A DNA stretch of 64,000 bases from DYGX01 sp035325905. Its GTDB lineage: Bacteria > Chloroflexota > Anaerolineae > Aggregatilineales > Aggregatilineaceae. The position numbers and the translations under genes are program-made. Shown here one piece after another: positions 1 to 10,630 of this stretch; the stretch's first letter is position 1; each line of letters starts with the position of its first letter. Location: NCBI GenBank assembly GCA_035325905.1, contig DAOKYY010000005.1, positions 1-64,000 of the forward strand, given 5' to 3'. Under the pieces are notes generated by a model. The model saw nothing but the letters and a program-made list of their open reading frames with translations. It was not told the origin of the DNA and did not search any database.

Positions 1-75
1 GCGGAGAGGGGATTGAGGGGTGAGGTTTCCCACGCCGGGCTGATACGCCAATGACTTTCGATAGTTCACATAGCA

Positions 76-188
76 ATGAGCGGTTAGCGGTTAGCCTCAC
101 TGCGAGAAAACCTTTGTGCGACCTGAATGGTCTCGCGCTGTTTCCTTAGTGCTTGACCTCTCGCGCTCCTTGCTAACCGCTAACCGCT
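76..188. repeat. Inverted pair of AGCGGTTAGC-type repeats in the first intergenic stretch
   Basis: A 17-bp segment at 79-95 (two overlapping copies of AGCGGTTAGC) recurs as its exact reverse complement at 172-188, with 76 bp between the arms. The 13-mer ATGAGCGGTTAGC at 76-88 is found again twice at 16881-16907. No open frame with coding character covers 1-197, so this is an intergenic spacer downstream of the leftward aldehyde dehydrogenase gene. The wide spacing argues against a simple terminator. It looks like part of a dispersed intergenic repeat family. Nothing else is recognised in 1-75. Confidence 0.6.
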
Positions 189-197
189 GCTCTCGGC

Positions 198-1673
198 TTA
201 CGCGTTGTCGATCTGCGCTTTTTGCAGGCGGTTGCTGTAGTCCACGAAGACCGTCTTGATCTCGGTGAACTCGTCGATGGCGCTGGTGCCCGCCTCGCGT
301 CCGCCGTTGCCGGTGTTCTTGGTGCCGCCGAAAGGCAGGTGCACTTCCGCGCCAATCGTCGGCGCGTTGATGTAGGTGATCCCCGTCACCAAATCGTCGA
401 TCGCGCGGAAGGCCAGGTTGATGTCTTTCGTGTAGATCGACGACGACAACCCGTACTCCACGTCGTTGGCGACATGGACCGCTTCCTCGTAGCTGTTGAC
501 CTTGATCACGCTCAGCACCGGGCCGAAGATTTCCTCGCAGCTAATGCGCGAGCCGTGCTCGGTCTCGAACACGGTCGGCTGGATGTAGAAGCCCTGGTCG
601 TACAAACCGCCGGTCAGGCGCTCGCCGCCAAAGCGCAGCTTGGCTTCGCGCTTGCCGATCTCGATGTACTCCATGATTCCTTCACCGGCGGGCTGATCGA
701 CCACCGGCCCGACGCCAGTCGCCGGGTCGAGCGGGTTGCCGACCGTGAACTTCGCCAGCCGATCGTCGAGCATTCCCAGGAACTTGTCGTACACGTCACT
801 GTGCAGGATCAGGCGGCTGGTGGCGGTGCAGCGTTGCCCGGCCGTCCCGAATGCGCCGAAAAGAACACCTTCCAGCGCGAGGTCGAGGTTGGCGTCGGGC
901 ATCACGATCTGCGGGTTCTTGCCGCCCAGCTCCAGCTCGACCGACTTGAGGTACTTGGCCGCGGCCTGGTAAATCTCGCGCCCGGCGGGCACGCCGCCGG
1001 TGAACGAGATCGCCTGGACGCGCGGGCTTTCGACGATGCTCATGCCGACCGAGCGGCCCCCGCCGGTCACGAAGTTCAGCACGCCGGGCGGCAGGCCGGC
1101 TTCCTCGAAAATTTCGACCAGCCGCGCGACGCACAGCGGCGTCAGGCTGGCAGGCTTGAAGACGATGGTGTTGCCGCTGATCAGCGCCGCGCCGATCTTC
1201 CAGATCGGGATTGCGGTCGGGAAGTTCCAGGGCGTGATGCAGCCTACCACGCCGATTGGCTGGCGCACCGTCATGCAGAACTTGTTGGGCAGCTCGGAGG
1301 GCGTCGTCTCGCCGAGCAGGCGGCGGCCTTCGCCGGAGATGTATTCGAGAAAGTCAATCGCTTCCTGCACGTCGCCTCTGCCCTCGGCGATCACCTTGCC
1401 CATTTCGGTCGTGACCAGCTCGCCCAGCTCTTGCTTGCGGGCGCGCATGATCTGGGCCGCGCGCAGCAGGATCTCGCCGCGCCGGGGCGCGGGCGTGCGC
1501 TTCCAGGCGGGGAAGGCGGCTTCGGCGGCGTCGATCGCGCGCTCGACATCGCCGGGCGTGCCCTGCGGGAAGGTGGCGAGCACGCGCCCGTCGATCGGGC
1601 TGCGCGTCTCGAAGCGCTGGTCGCTTTCCGACGCCACCCACTCGCCGTTAATGTACAACCCGTAGTCCTTCAA
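198..1673 (-). CDS. NAD(P)-dependent aldehyde dehydrogenase family protein
   Basis: The 491-residue product has the full ALDH fold length and oxidises an aldehyde to a carboxylic acid with NAD(P)+. Visible motifs are PWN (Asn150, oxyanion hole), FKPAS around Lys173 (cofactor binding), the general base Glu248 in ELGGKNP and the catalytic Cys282 in GQRCT. The usual FTGST segment reads FTGGVPAG here. The start is TTG at 1673, 6 nt after a strong AAGGAGG; the nearby ATG at 1680 is followed by a stop after one codon (ATG AGT TGA). A plausible extended -10 (TGCTAAAAT) lies at 1809-1816 on this strand. The exact substrate cannot be read from sequence. It is the leftmost complete gene and is transcribed alone. 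Confidence 0.9.
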   Translation of the reverse strand: MKDYGLYINGEWVASESDQRFETRSPIDGRVLATFPQGTPGDVERAIDAAEAAFPAWKRTPAPRRGEILLRAAQIMRARKQELGELVTTEMGKVIAEGRGDVQEAIDFLEYISGEGRRLLGETTPSELPNKFCMTVRQPIGVVGCITPWNFPTAIPIWKIGAALISGNTIVFKPASLTPLCVARLVEIFEEAGLPPGVLNFVTGGGRSVGMSIVESPRVQAISFTGGVPAGREIYQAAAKYLKSVELELGGKNPQIVMPDANLDLALEGVLFGAFGTAGQRCTATSRLILHSDVYDKFLGMLDDRLAKFTVGNPLDPATGVGPVVDQPAGEGIMEYIEIGKREAKLRFGGERLTGGLYDQGFYIQPTVFETEHGSRISCEEIFGPVLSVIKVNSYEEAVHVANDVEYGLSSSIYTKDINLAFRAIDDLVTGITYINAPTIGAEVHLPFGGTKNTGNGGREAGTSAIDEFTEIKTVFVDYSNRLQKAQIDNA

Positions 1674-1857
1674 CTCATGCCTCCTTGAATGGCTTTGAAC
1701 ACAAAAGCTCTCTACGTGTACGACGATGGTCCGATCCGGCAGCGCACAAGCCGGGGCGACAGTGTCAGCGGAGGCGAGGCTCGCGGCGCTACCGGGTGGT
1801 CTAGCGCGATTTTAGCAAAAAGCCGGAGGCCGGTCACAAGCTGGATGCGCGTGGCTC

Positions 1858-2265
1858 TTACGGGCGGTGCGAAGTGTCAAGCCGGCACTGCGTCAGCCCC
1901 AGCCAGCGCGAGATGCGCGTGCGGTGACGCGCCGCCAGCCGGTAGAACGGTTCGGCCAGCAGGCTGACCGGCGGCAGCGCCCCGGCGCGCCCGATCCAGG
2001 CCCACAGCCCCGGCATCCGGCGCATGATCTCGAAGACGGCGCGCGCGCCGCGCCAGCGCGTGCCGTCTGGCTCGACCACATAGACCGAGCGCGCGGTCAT
2101 CTCGCGCGTCAGGCCGGGCGAGAGCGCGGCGAGATCGGCGCGCTGGTAGGCGGTGAAACGCAGCCGCCGGGCCGGGTCGCGGTCGGCGGCGAACTGCGCG
2201 AGCCGCTGGCAGACGCCGCAGTCGCCATCGAATATCACGGTGAGGGAAGCCGGGGCAGAGGGCAT
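1858..2265 (-). CDS. DCC-family thiol-disulfide oxidoreductase-like protein (DUF393)
   Basis: The 135-residue product opens with a beta strand followed by DGDCGVC (Cys16 and Cys19), the signature of the DCC/DUF393 family, which is predicted to have a thioredoxin-like fold. The open frame continues upstream to 2418, but that extension runs through a -10 element and a poly-T stretch. The ATG at 2265, 12 codons before the motif, is therefore preferred. Its ribosome binding site is weak. Function in vivo is not known for most family members; a redox role is inferred from the CxxC pair. It is transcribed divergently from the OsmC gene, another redox-related protein, and the two promoters are about 90 bp apart. 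Confidence 0.8.
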   Translation of the reverse strand: MPSAPASLTVIFDGDCGVCQRLAQFAADRDPARRLRFTAYQRADLAALSPGLTREMTARSVYVVEPDGTRWRGARAVFEIMRRMPGLWAWIGRAGALPPVSLLAEPFYRLAARHRTRISRWLGLTQCRLDTSHRP

Positions 2266-2301
2266 CGGCGGCAGGTTCCATGTAATCGTCGGGGTTTTTT
2301 T

Positions 2302-2310
2302 ATTGTAGCA
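2302..2310 (-). promoter_or_regulatory. Extended -10 promoter for the DCC-family gene
   Basis: Read on the minus strand, TGCTACAAT matches an extended -10 (TGn plus TACAAT at 2307-2302). No good -35 is visible at 17 bp. The start codon at 2265 lies about 36 nt downstream. Confidence 0.5.
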
Positions 2311-2394
2311 GAATCGCGCGTCCGGCGGCGGCAAGCCTCGCGCGGCCACCACGCGATCCGTAGCGCCAATCGCGGCGCTGTTTCCGGCTGTCTT

Positions 2395-2412
2395 TGCTAC
2401 AATCTGAATTGT
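2395..2412 (+). promoter_or_regulatory. Extended -10 promoter with overlapping palindrome, OsmC gene
   Basis: TGCTACAAT gives an extended -10 (TACAAT at 2398-2403). The palindrome ACAAT-CTGA-ATTGT (2399-2412) overlaps the -10, where a repressor could block transcription. OsmC/Ohr genes are often controlled by thiol-sensing MarR-type repressors, but no regulator gene is adjacent, so operator function is a guess. The coding start is 42 nt downstream. Confidence 0.5.
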
Positions 2413-2444
2413 GTCCACATCACGCCTTTTTTGGAGGGTTCAGA

Positions 2445-2873
2445 ATGCCTGTACGTCATGCAGAAGCGGTTTGGAACGGCTCGTTTCGTGAAGGCAGCGG
2501 CACAATGAAGTTCGGCGGTGGGGCGTTCGAAGGCCCCTATTCCGCCGGGTCGCGCTTCGAAGAAGAAGCCGGAACCAATCCCGAAGAGCTGTTGGGGGCG
2601 GCGCACGCTGGCTGCTTCTCGATGGCCTTCGCGCTGGGCCTCAACCGCGCGGGATTTGAGCCGGAAGAGATCCGCACGACCGCCGATGTCCATATCGAGC
2701 GCGGCGAGAGCGGCTACCGGGTGACGCGCGTGGACCTCAAGACGCGGGCGCGCATCCCCGGCATTGACCGCGATAAGTTCATGGAGCACGCGGAAGCGGC
2801 CAAGAAGGGCTGCCCGGTGTCGCAGCTTTTCCAGGGCGCGGAGATCACGCTCGACGCGCAGCTTGAAAGCTAG
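2445..2873 (+). CDS. OsmC-family peroxiredoxin (organic hydroperoxide reductase)
   Basis: The 142-residue protein carries the two reactive cysteines of the OsmC/Ohr fold: Cys57 in HAGCFSMA and Cys123 in KKGCPVSQL. Family members reduce organic and inorganic peroxides at this thiol pair in the cytoplasm, usually with lipoyl or dihydrolipoamide reductants. The start ATG at 2445 follows TTGGAGGG with good spacing; an upstream in-frame extension to 2394 overlaps the promoter and is rejected. Sequence features resemble the OsmC rather than the Ohr subgroup (GTNPEELLGAAHAGC). It has its own promoter and a clean terminator, so it is monocistronic. A second, diverged OsmC-like domain sits at 47.2-48.0 kb in this window. 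Confidence 0.92.
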   Translation: MPVRHAEAVWNGSFREGSGTMKFGGGAFEGPYSAGSRFEEEAGTNPEELLGAAHAGCFSMAFALGLNRAGFEPEEIRTTADVHIERGESGYRVTRVDLKTRARIPGIDRDKFMEHAEAAKKGCPVSQLFQGAEITLDAQLES

Positions 2874-2900
2874 CGCGGCTGGCGCATCAGCGTTACAACT

Positions 2901-2928
2901 CGCCGGGCGGCCCCTGCCCGGCGTTTTA
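2901..2928 (+). terminator. Rho-independent terminator after the OsmC gene
   Basis: An 8-bp perfect GC stem CGCCGGGC / GCCCGGCG with a 7-nt loop is followed by TTTTATT, 28 nt after the OsmC stop codon. Confidence 0.8.
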
Positions 2929-2974
2929 TTCCGGGTGGTTCAGGCAAGTGGAGCCGGAGAGAGGGATCGCAGGC

Positions 2975-5064
<2,090 letters not shown>

Positions 5065-5068
<4 letters not shown>

Positions 5069-7518
5069 CCCACCGCCTCGGCGCCGTACAACCAGCGGTA
5101 GACGCTGTACTGTTCGTAGATGCGCCGGACATAGGTGCGCGTCTCGTCGTAGGTGATCGTTTGCACGAACAGGTCGAGGTCCGGCCCCGAAATGCCGAGC
5201 CACTGCATCGCGTTAGCAGGGCCGCCGTTGTAGCCCGCCAGCGCGACGTAGGGCAGATCATCGACCTGGTCCAGCACCCAGCGCAGGTAGAACGTGCCGA
5301 ACTTGACGTTAATGTACGGGCGGTACACGTCGCTGTTCTGGTAGTTCGGCCAGCCCATTTTCAGCGCGATCCACTCGCCGGTGTCCGGGATGATCTGCAT
5401 CAGGCCCTGCGCGGTGGCAAACGAGGTCGCCAGCCCCTCGAACAGGCTTTCCTGGCGGATCAGCGCGAAGACCAGCAGCGGGTCGAGATTATTCGCTTCT
5501 GCTTCGGGCAGCACCAGGTCCTTGAAGTAGACGGGATAGCGCAGCCGCGCGAGCAGGCGCGGCGCGGCCTGGTCGTCCACCTTCGCGTCGGTCAGCAGCG
5601 TCGCCGCCGCCGTGATCGAGAGCTTGTTCAGCCCCATCTCGCGGAAGTACATCGCGAGCTGATAGGTCGCCAGCGGGTCGTCGCGCTTGTCCACGCGCAG
5701 CGCCTCGAACTCGTCCTCGGCGGCGGAATAGTCCGCCACGGCCATCAGCTCCTGCCCGCGAATCAGACGCGGGTCCGCCTTGAGCGCTTCGCCGAGCGGG
5801 TAGAGCGCGCCTTCCTGCGTGATCGAGAACGTCGCGCGCAGCCACGCTTCCGCCTCGGCGATCTCGGCGGCTTCGTTCGACTCGAAATTGACGCTGGGGG
5901 GCGGAGTGAACGGCGCGCGCCCGTGGAGCAGGTCATCGGCGCGCAGGCTGTAGTACCCGCCAGGGTCGGCGGCTGCGGCGGCCTGGAACGCCTGGCGGGC
6001 AAGCTCTTCTTTGCCGTCGCGCTGGTAGAGGCGCCCGACCCACAAGAAGGCGGCGGCCTTGTTCTCGCCCGTGCCGATCGTCGCCAACCGGCTGAACAAC
6101 TGCGCCGCCATGCCGGTGTTGCCCTGGTTGACGGCCAGCGTCGCGCCCATGAACAGCCCTTCTTGCGCCCACGTCGAGCCGGGATGGTTCTGCCCGAGCG
6201 TATCGAAGGTCGCCAGCGCGCGCTCCAGGTTGTTCTGCGTGCTGTAGAGATACCCGGCGCGCCATAGCGCCTCGGCGGCTTCAGGCACGTCCGGGTGCGC
6301 GCTCGCGAACGCGAGATATTTCTCGATCGCGCCGTTGGTGTCCCCGCCGACAAACAGCGTGCGGCCCTGTTCCAGGTGCGCCTGCCCGAACGCCGGGTCG
6401 GTGGGGTAGGTGTCGATCACGGTCTGGAAAGTGGTCGTCGCCGCCTGCGCGTTGCCGATCTCGCGGTAGGCCCGGCCCAGCATCATCAGCAGCTCGACCG
6501 GCGCGGTCCCGCTCTGGCTGGTGTGCTCGTTGAACAACTGGATCGCGGACTGGTAATCTTCGTTGTTGAAGCTGATCACCGCGCGCTCGTAGGTATCGAC
6601 CGGCAGCCCGGCGTCGAGCAGGATGCCCATCGCCTGGTAGGCCGGATACGTGTCGGGATAGTTCTCGACGATCTGCTGGAGGCGGGCGTAACCCGCGTTC
6701 GTGTTGCCCGCGCCGATCTGCACCTGAGCTGCCTGGAGCAGGATGCTGGCGCGGTAGGGACCGTTACGCGCGTCGTTGAGGATCGCGTCGTACTGCGCGA
6801 CCGCCTGAGCCGGCTGCCCGGCGTTCAGGTAGCTGGCCGCCAGCCGCTCGCGCAGCGCCACGAGCGAGGTGAGTTCGCGGGTGGCGTCGGCGGCTTTAGC
6901 GTAGGCGCCAAGCGACTGCTCCGGCTGGCCGAGCGCGAGATAGGCGTCGCCGATCCGCTCGTAAGCGTAGCTGTCGATCAGGCCTGGGCGCAGCGACAGG
7001 TACGCGTTGAAATCGTCGATGGCACGCTGCCACTGGCTGAGGCCGAGATAGGCGTCCCCGCGCAAGAAGTGCGCCTGCGGCACGCGCGCGTCGTCCGGGA
7101 ACTCGTCCAGAAAACGGGTCAGCGCGGCGGCAGCGGCTTCGTACAGTCCTTCGCGCAGGTTCGCCTCGCCGAGGCCATACGCCGCCGAGGCGCGCAAGTC
7201 TGGATCGGCATCCGTCTGCTCGACGACCGCCTCGAACGACGTGACCGCCGAGACGAAATCGCCGTTGCGCAGCGAGCGCCGCGCGTCGCCGATGGCGGCG
7301 TGCGGCTCGACGGTTGGGGTCGGCACAGGGGGTGGGGTGGGTGTGACATACGGGCGGGTGGCGACCTCCGCGACCGGCTGGGGCGTGGCGGTGATGCGGA
7401 CGACCTCAGTCTCACCGGACATGTTACATGCCGGAGCCAGCGCGACCAGCGCGAGCGCCGCGACGACAAGGACAAGCGTGCGGACAGTCAGGCGTGGGGT
7501 CAGGCGTTGTCTGGGCAT
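5065..7518 (-). CDS. TPR-repeat lytic transglycosylase (SLT domain), exported
   Basis: The 817-residue product starts with a basic, hydrophobic export signal (about residues 10-32) ending in LAPAC, so it may be a lipoprotein. A Thr/Pro-rich linker, a long array of tetratricopeptide-like repeats (about residues 75-560) and a C-terminal SLT domain follow. The SLT motifs are visible: the catalytic Glu690 in IRQESLFEG, then AQGLMQI and AGYNGGP. Such enzymes cleave the MurNAc-GlcNAc bond of peptidoglycan to form 1,6-anhydro ends. The TPR solenoid is reminiscent of Slt70-like scaffolds and may bind partners. The start is ATG 7518: a near-perfect promoter ends 7 nt before it and overlaps the longer GTG-started frame at 7554, which rules that one out. 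No Shine-Dalgarno is visible, consistent with a leaderless transcript. Confidence 0.9.
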
Positions 7519-7525
7519 GGGCGCG

Positions 7526-7554
7526 ATTATCGCGACGGGCGCGGGCCTTGTCAA
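7526..7554 (-). promoter_or_regulatory. Sigma-70-type promoter of the lytic transglycosylase gene, probably leaderless
   Basis: On the minus strand TTGACA (7554-7549), a 17-bp spacer and GATAAT (7531-7526) form a near-consensus promoter. Exactly 7 nt separate the -10 from the ATG, so transcription should begin at or one base from the start codon. Confidence 0.8.
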
Positions 7555-7578
7555 CTCACCCGATGGTCATATACTCGC

Positions 7579-9573
7579 TTACGGTTGGAGCCGCAGAACG
7601 GGCGTGAAGCGCGTTTCGCCGCCGTCCGCCACCCGAAAGATCGCGTTTACGCCTGGCGTGCCGTCTTCGCGCGGACGGACCGCGTCGAATAGCCCCACGT
7701 CGAAGGCGAACGGCCCCGCCGCTTCCGCCGGGATCGTGATCGTGTGCCGCTGCACCAGGATGTCGCCTGCTGCCCAGTCCAGCGCAGGGATGACGTTGCC
7801 GTCCGCAATCGCCAGCCGCGCGCCGTCCGCGTCGAGCAGGTGCGCGAACGGGGCGAAGGCCCATGTCCCGCGCTCGGAATGGAGCGTCTCCACCCGCCAG
7901 AACGTGTCCAGAGAGACGGTCTCGCCTGGAGTGGGGTCGCCGCGCAGCGTCCAGCCGATGAATCGCACGTCGATGTCGGATGGCGCGTCTGCCGGGTGAT
8001 CGATTGTCAGATTGTCCGGGCGCAGCGTCCACCAGGCGAGCAGCGTCCCGTCGGCCAGCGCGAGCGGCGACCCGGCGGGCTGCGCGTAAGGCGGGGGGGC
8101 GGGCGGCGGCTCGCCCGGCCGGGCGGCGTCGAAATAGAGCGCGCCCTGCGCCGGGGCCAGCGCCGCCGCCGCGAAATCTTCCAGCCGCTCGACGCGGAAC
8201 ACCTCGCCCGCCAGCGTGACCGGCGTCCACTCGTCCATCGGGCTGATCACCGCCATCCCCGGCGTGCGGTGCTCGCGCAGGCGCTGGCCGATCTGCGTGG
8301 ATTCGGCCAGCGGGAAGATATACGGCGCGTCTTCGCCGGGCCGCGCGGCGGACTGCTGCGCGAAGCGGACGGTGTTCACCGCGTTGAGCGCGCCGGTCGC
8401 GATCACCAGCGCGGCAACCAGCGCGGTGGTCATAGGGCGGCGCAGCAGCGGCGAGACGCCCCAGGCCGCCAGCCCGTGCCCGGCGGGAATGGTCAGCAGC
8501 AAGTAGAAGGGGTGCACGACCTGCGACACGTAGCTCATCAGCAGGACCGGCAGCCCAAACCAGATCAGCAGGATCACCGCCGCGTCGCGCTGCCGAGAAG
8601 CCGCCGCTGACCGGCGCGCAAGGGTCCAGACCGCCAGCGCGCCCCCGGCCAGGAGCGCAGCGTTCCACAGCGCGGCGGCCCAGCGGCTGAGATCGGCGCG
8701 CAGTTCGGCGTCGCGGGCAGGCGCCAGCATCCCGCGCTGCGTAGCGTAGCCCGCGCCTGTCACCAGGCGCAGCGCGTGGCCGAGCGCCTCGTCCGAGAGC
8801 GCCGCGCCGTCCCCGGCGAACGTATCGACCCGGCTGCGCGTCTGCTCCCAGTCGCGCGCCAGCCCGACGCCATACGGGATCGCGAGCGCGGCGAAGAACG
8901 CGGCTCCGCCGAGCAGGGCGCGGACCGGCACGCGCCGTCGGTAGATCAGCAGCAGGACGGCGACCGGCGCGATCAGCGCGTAGGCCAGCAGGTAGGTGTG
9001 CGCGACCAGCGCCAGCCCGATCAGCGCGACCAGCAGCCGGCGTCCGGGCCGCCGCTCTGCGCCGAGCAGCACCGGGACCAGCGCCCAGAACACCAGGCAC
9101 ACGAAAAACGGCGCGAGGCTCTGCACCCAGGTCCGGCGGCTGTCCTCGACGATCCACGGGCTGGCGGCGAACAGCGCCGCGCCGATCAGCGCCGCCCGCG
9201 CGCCGATCAGCTTGCGCAGCGCGCCGAAGCTGAGCGGCAGCGCCAGCGTGTTGAGCGCCAGCGTGAACAGGTACGCGGCGGCGGGCTGGCGTGCGATCGC
9301 CAGCGCCGGGACGAACAGGTAGCCGGTCAAGGGCGGGTTGGCGAACAGCACCGACGTGCCCTGACCGGCGAGCGGCAGCGCGCCGGTGTCGAGCGTTTGC
9401 AGCGCCTGCCAGATCGGGTACGCCTGGTCGATGTTGTACTCGATCGCGCCGAAGTGCTGGAAGCGCAGCCACACGCCGAAAGCCAGCACGATGGGCAGCA
9501 ACATCAGCGCGGCGATCGATTCGACGGGCGCCTGGGCGGGTTGTTCGGCGGAGCGGGCGGGGTGCGGGTTCAT
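7579..9573 (-). CDS. GT-C-type membrane glycosyltransferase-like protein (GT39/ArnT-like)
   Basis: The 664-residue protein has a multi-pass N-terminal membrane part of about 440 residues. Its first extracytoplasmic loop holds an acidic motif (IEYNIDQAYPIWQA), as in dolichyl/polyprenyl-phosphate-mannose transferases, followed by the FANPPLTGYLF and SPWIVEDSRRTWVQSL segments common in this superfamily. The last roughly 130 residues are soluble and predicted to be beta-rich, with the pattern found at the C-terminus of other large Chloroflexota GT-C proteins (FIGWTLRG...PGETVSLDTFWRV). These enzymes transfer a sugar from a lipid carrier on the outer face of the membrane. The donor and acceptor cannot be inferred. 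It has its own promoter (TTCGAC-18-TATAAT) and is divergent from rplY. Related large proteins lie at 23.8-47.2 kb. Confidence 0.75.
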   Translation of the reverse strand: MNPHPARSAEQPAQAPVESIAALMLLPIVLAFGVWLRFQHFGAIEYNIDQAYPIWQALQTLDTGALPLAGQGTSVLFANPPLTGYLFVPALAIARQPAAAYLFTLALNTLALPLSFGALRKLIGARAALIGAALFAASPWIVEDSRRTWVQSLAPFFVCLVFWALVPVLLGAERRPGRRLLVALIGLALVAHTYLLAYALIAPVAVLLLIYRRRVPVRALLGGAAFFAALAIPYGVGLARDWEQTRSRVDTFAGDGAALSDEALGHALRLVTGAGYATQRGMLAPARDAELRADLSRWAAALWNAALLAGGALAVWTLARRSAAASRQRDAAVILLIWFGLPVLLMSYVSQVVHPFYLLLTIPAGHGLAAWGVSPLLRRPMTTALVAALVIATGALNAVNTVRFAQQSAARPGEDAPYIFPLAESTQIGQRLREHRTPGMAVISPMDEWTPVTLAGEVFRVERLEDFAAAALAPAQGALYFDAARPGEPPPAPPPYAQPAGSPLALADGTLLAWWTLRPDNLTIDHPADAPSDIDVRFIGWTLRGDPTPGETVSLDTFWRVETLHSERGTWAFAPFAHLLDADGARLAIADGNVIPALDWAAGDILVQRHTITIPAEAAGPFAFDVGLFDAVRPREDGTPGVNAIFRVADGGETRFTPVLRLQP

Positions 9574-9611
9574 GCGCGATCCTGCGGCGTCGGCTGACAG
9601 GCCAGCCGCCC

Positions 9612-9641
9612 ATTATAGAAGCTGCGCCCGGCGGCGTCGAA
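9612..9641 (-). promoter_or_regulatory. Promoter of the GT-C gene at 7.6-9.6 kb
   Basis: Minus-strand TTCGAC (9641-9636), 18-bp spacer and a perfect TATAAT (9617-9612). The start codon is 38 nt downstream. Confidence 0.6.
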
Positions 9642-9677
9642 CTGCACCCGCGCCGCCGCTCACGCGCCGATCCACCA

Positions 9678-9706
9678 TTGACGCTCGCGCCGCGCTTGGC
9701 TACAAT
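9678..9706 (+). promoter_or_regulatory. Promoter of rplY
   Basis: TTGACG (9678-9683), a 17-bp spacer and TACAAT (9701-9706). The leader from the expected start site to the rplY ATG is about 170 nt. That leader shows no riboswitch motif I recognise, only GC-rich inverted segments around 9740-9785. Confidence 0.75.
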
Positions 9707-9886
9707 GACAGCCGCTCCGACCGGGCACCTTTGGCCCTCTAGCGCGCGGCAGCGCCAGCGAAATCTGGCGACGCGCGGCGCTCTCAAGCCGGTGGGCAGC
9801 GGTCAATTCATTACCACGACACGGGACAAGCGGCGGACGCGGTGCGCAGCCGGACGATCCTGACAGATTGAGGAGAAAGTATTTCC

Positions 9887-10537
9887 ATGGCTGAGACGAT
9901 TGTGCTGAACGCAGCCAAACGAGCCGTCACGGGCAAAGAAGTCCGGCATTTGCGCCGCGAAGGTCAGATCCCCGGCGTGCTGTATGGCCCCGGCATCGAG
10001 CCGGTGTCAGTCCAGGTGCCCTGGCTTGAGTTGCGCCCGGTTCTGCTCAAGGCGGGCGGTACCCACGTGATTCAGGTCTCTGTCGAGGGCGAGCAGTACA
10101 ACGCGCTGATCAAGAACGTGCAGCGCGCGCCTATTCGCGGCGATGTGCTGCATGTCGATTTTTACCGCGTTCGGATGGACGTGGCGATCCGCACCGAAGT
10201 CCCGGTCGTGCTGACCGGCAGCGCTGACGCGATCGAAGACGCCGACGGCGTGCTGGTGCACGAGCTGATGTCGATCCTGGTCGAGTGCCTGCCAGGCGAT
10301 CTGCCGTCCGAAATCACGGTGGATGTCTCCGGCCTGACCGAAATCGGCCAGATGATTCTGGTTTCGGACCTGCCGGAGCTGCCCGGCGTGAGCTATCACG
10401 AGGCGCCGGAAACAGTCGTCGTGACGACGACCTACGCGCGGGCGGCAGCCGAAGGTGAGGAAGAGGAAGCCGAGGCTGAAGCAGGCGAGGAGCCGGAGCT
10501 GATTCGCCGCCACGAAGAGGAAGTGGACGAGGAATAA
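9887..10537 (+). CDS. rplY: 50S ribosomal protein L25 / general stress protein CTC
   Basis: The 216-residue protein has the two-domain CTC form: an N-terminal L25 beta-barrel that binds 5S rRNA (about residues 1-95, with REGQIPGVLYG) and a C-terminal TL5 domain (about 100-185, with LPGDLPSEITVDVSGL). A strongly acidic tail of Glu/Ala follows. Length matches the long form found in Thermus, Bacillus and many Chloroflexota. A good Shine-Dalgarno (GAGGAGAAAG) precedes the ATG. It is monocistronic, with a consensus promoter upstream and a strong terminator downstream. Confidence 0.95.
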   Translation: MAETIVLNAAKRAVTGKEVRHLRREGQIPGVLYGPGIEPVSVQVPWLELRPVLLKAGGTHVIQVSVEGEQYNALIKNVQRAPIRGDVLHVDFYRVRMDVAIRTEVPVVLTGSADAIEDADGVLVHELMSILVECLPGDLPSEITVDVSGLTEIGQMILVSDLPELPGVSYHEAPETVVVTTTYARAAAEGEEEEAEAEAGEEPELIRRHEEEVDEE

Positions 10538-10576
10538 CCTCGTCGCGCCGCGAGACGGCGCGCTGTCCTGAGATCG

Positions 10577-10601
10577 AAAAGGGCCATTTCGGCCCTTTTT
10601 T
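10577..10601. terminator. Bidirectional terminator between rplY and trmI
   Basis: AAAAGGGCC-ATTTC-GGCCCTTTT is a perfect 9-bp stem with T-tracts on both strands. It lies between two convergent genes and can serve both. Confidence 0.85.
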
Positions 10602-10630
10602 GATTCGCGGCGGGGCAATAGGTCCCGGCC

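Noticed and set aside
222..1688. 488-codon open frame antisense to the aldehyde dehydrogenase gene
   Set aside because: High GC keeps stops rare on the opposite strand. The translation is Arg/Ala/Asp/Gln-rich with no motif, while the opposite strand encodes a complete ALDH.
1674..1857. Additional small gene between the aldehyde dehydrogenase and DCC genes
   Set aside because: The short plus-strand frame there has no ribosome binding site or recognisable sequence. The spacer carries an extended -10 element for the leftward gene and a weak stem with a T run.
2411..2510. Leaderless GTG-started small ORF 7 nt after the osmC -10 box
   Set aside because: The spacing fits the leaderless pattern, but the frame overlaps osmC, whose own ATG has a strong ribosome binding site. 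Probably coincidence.
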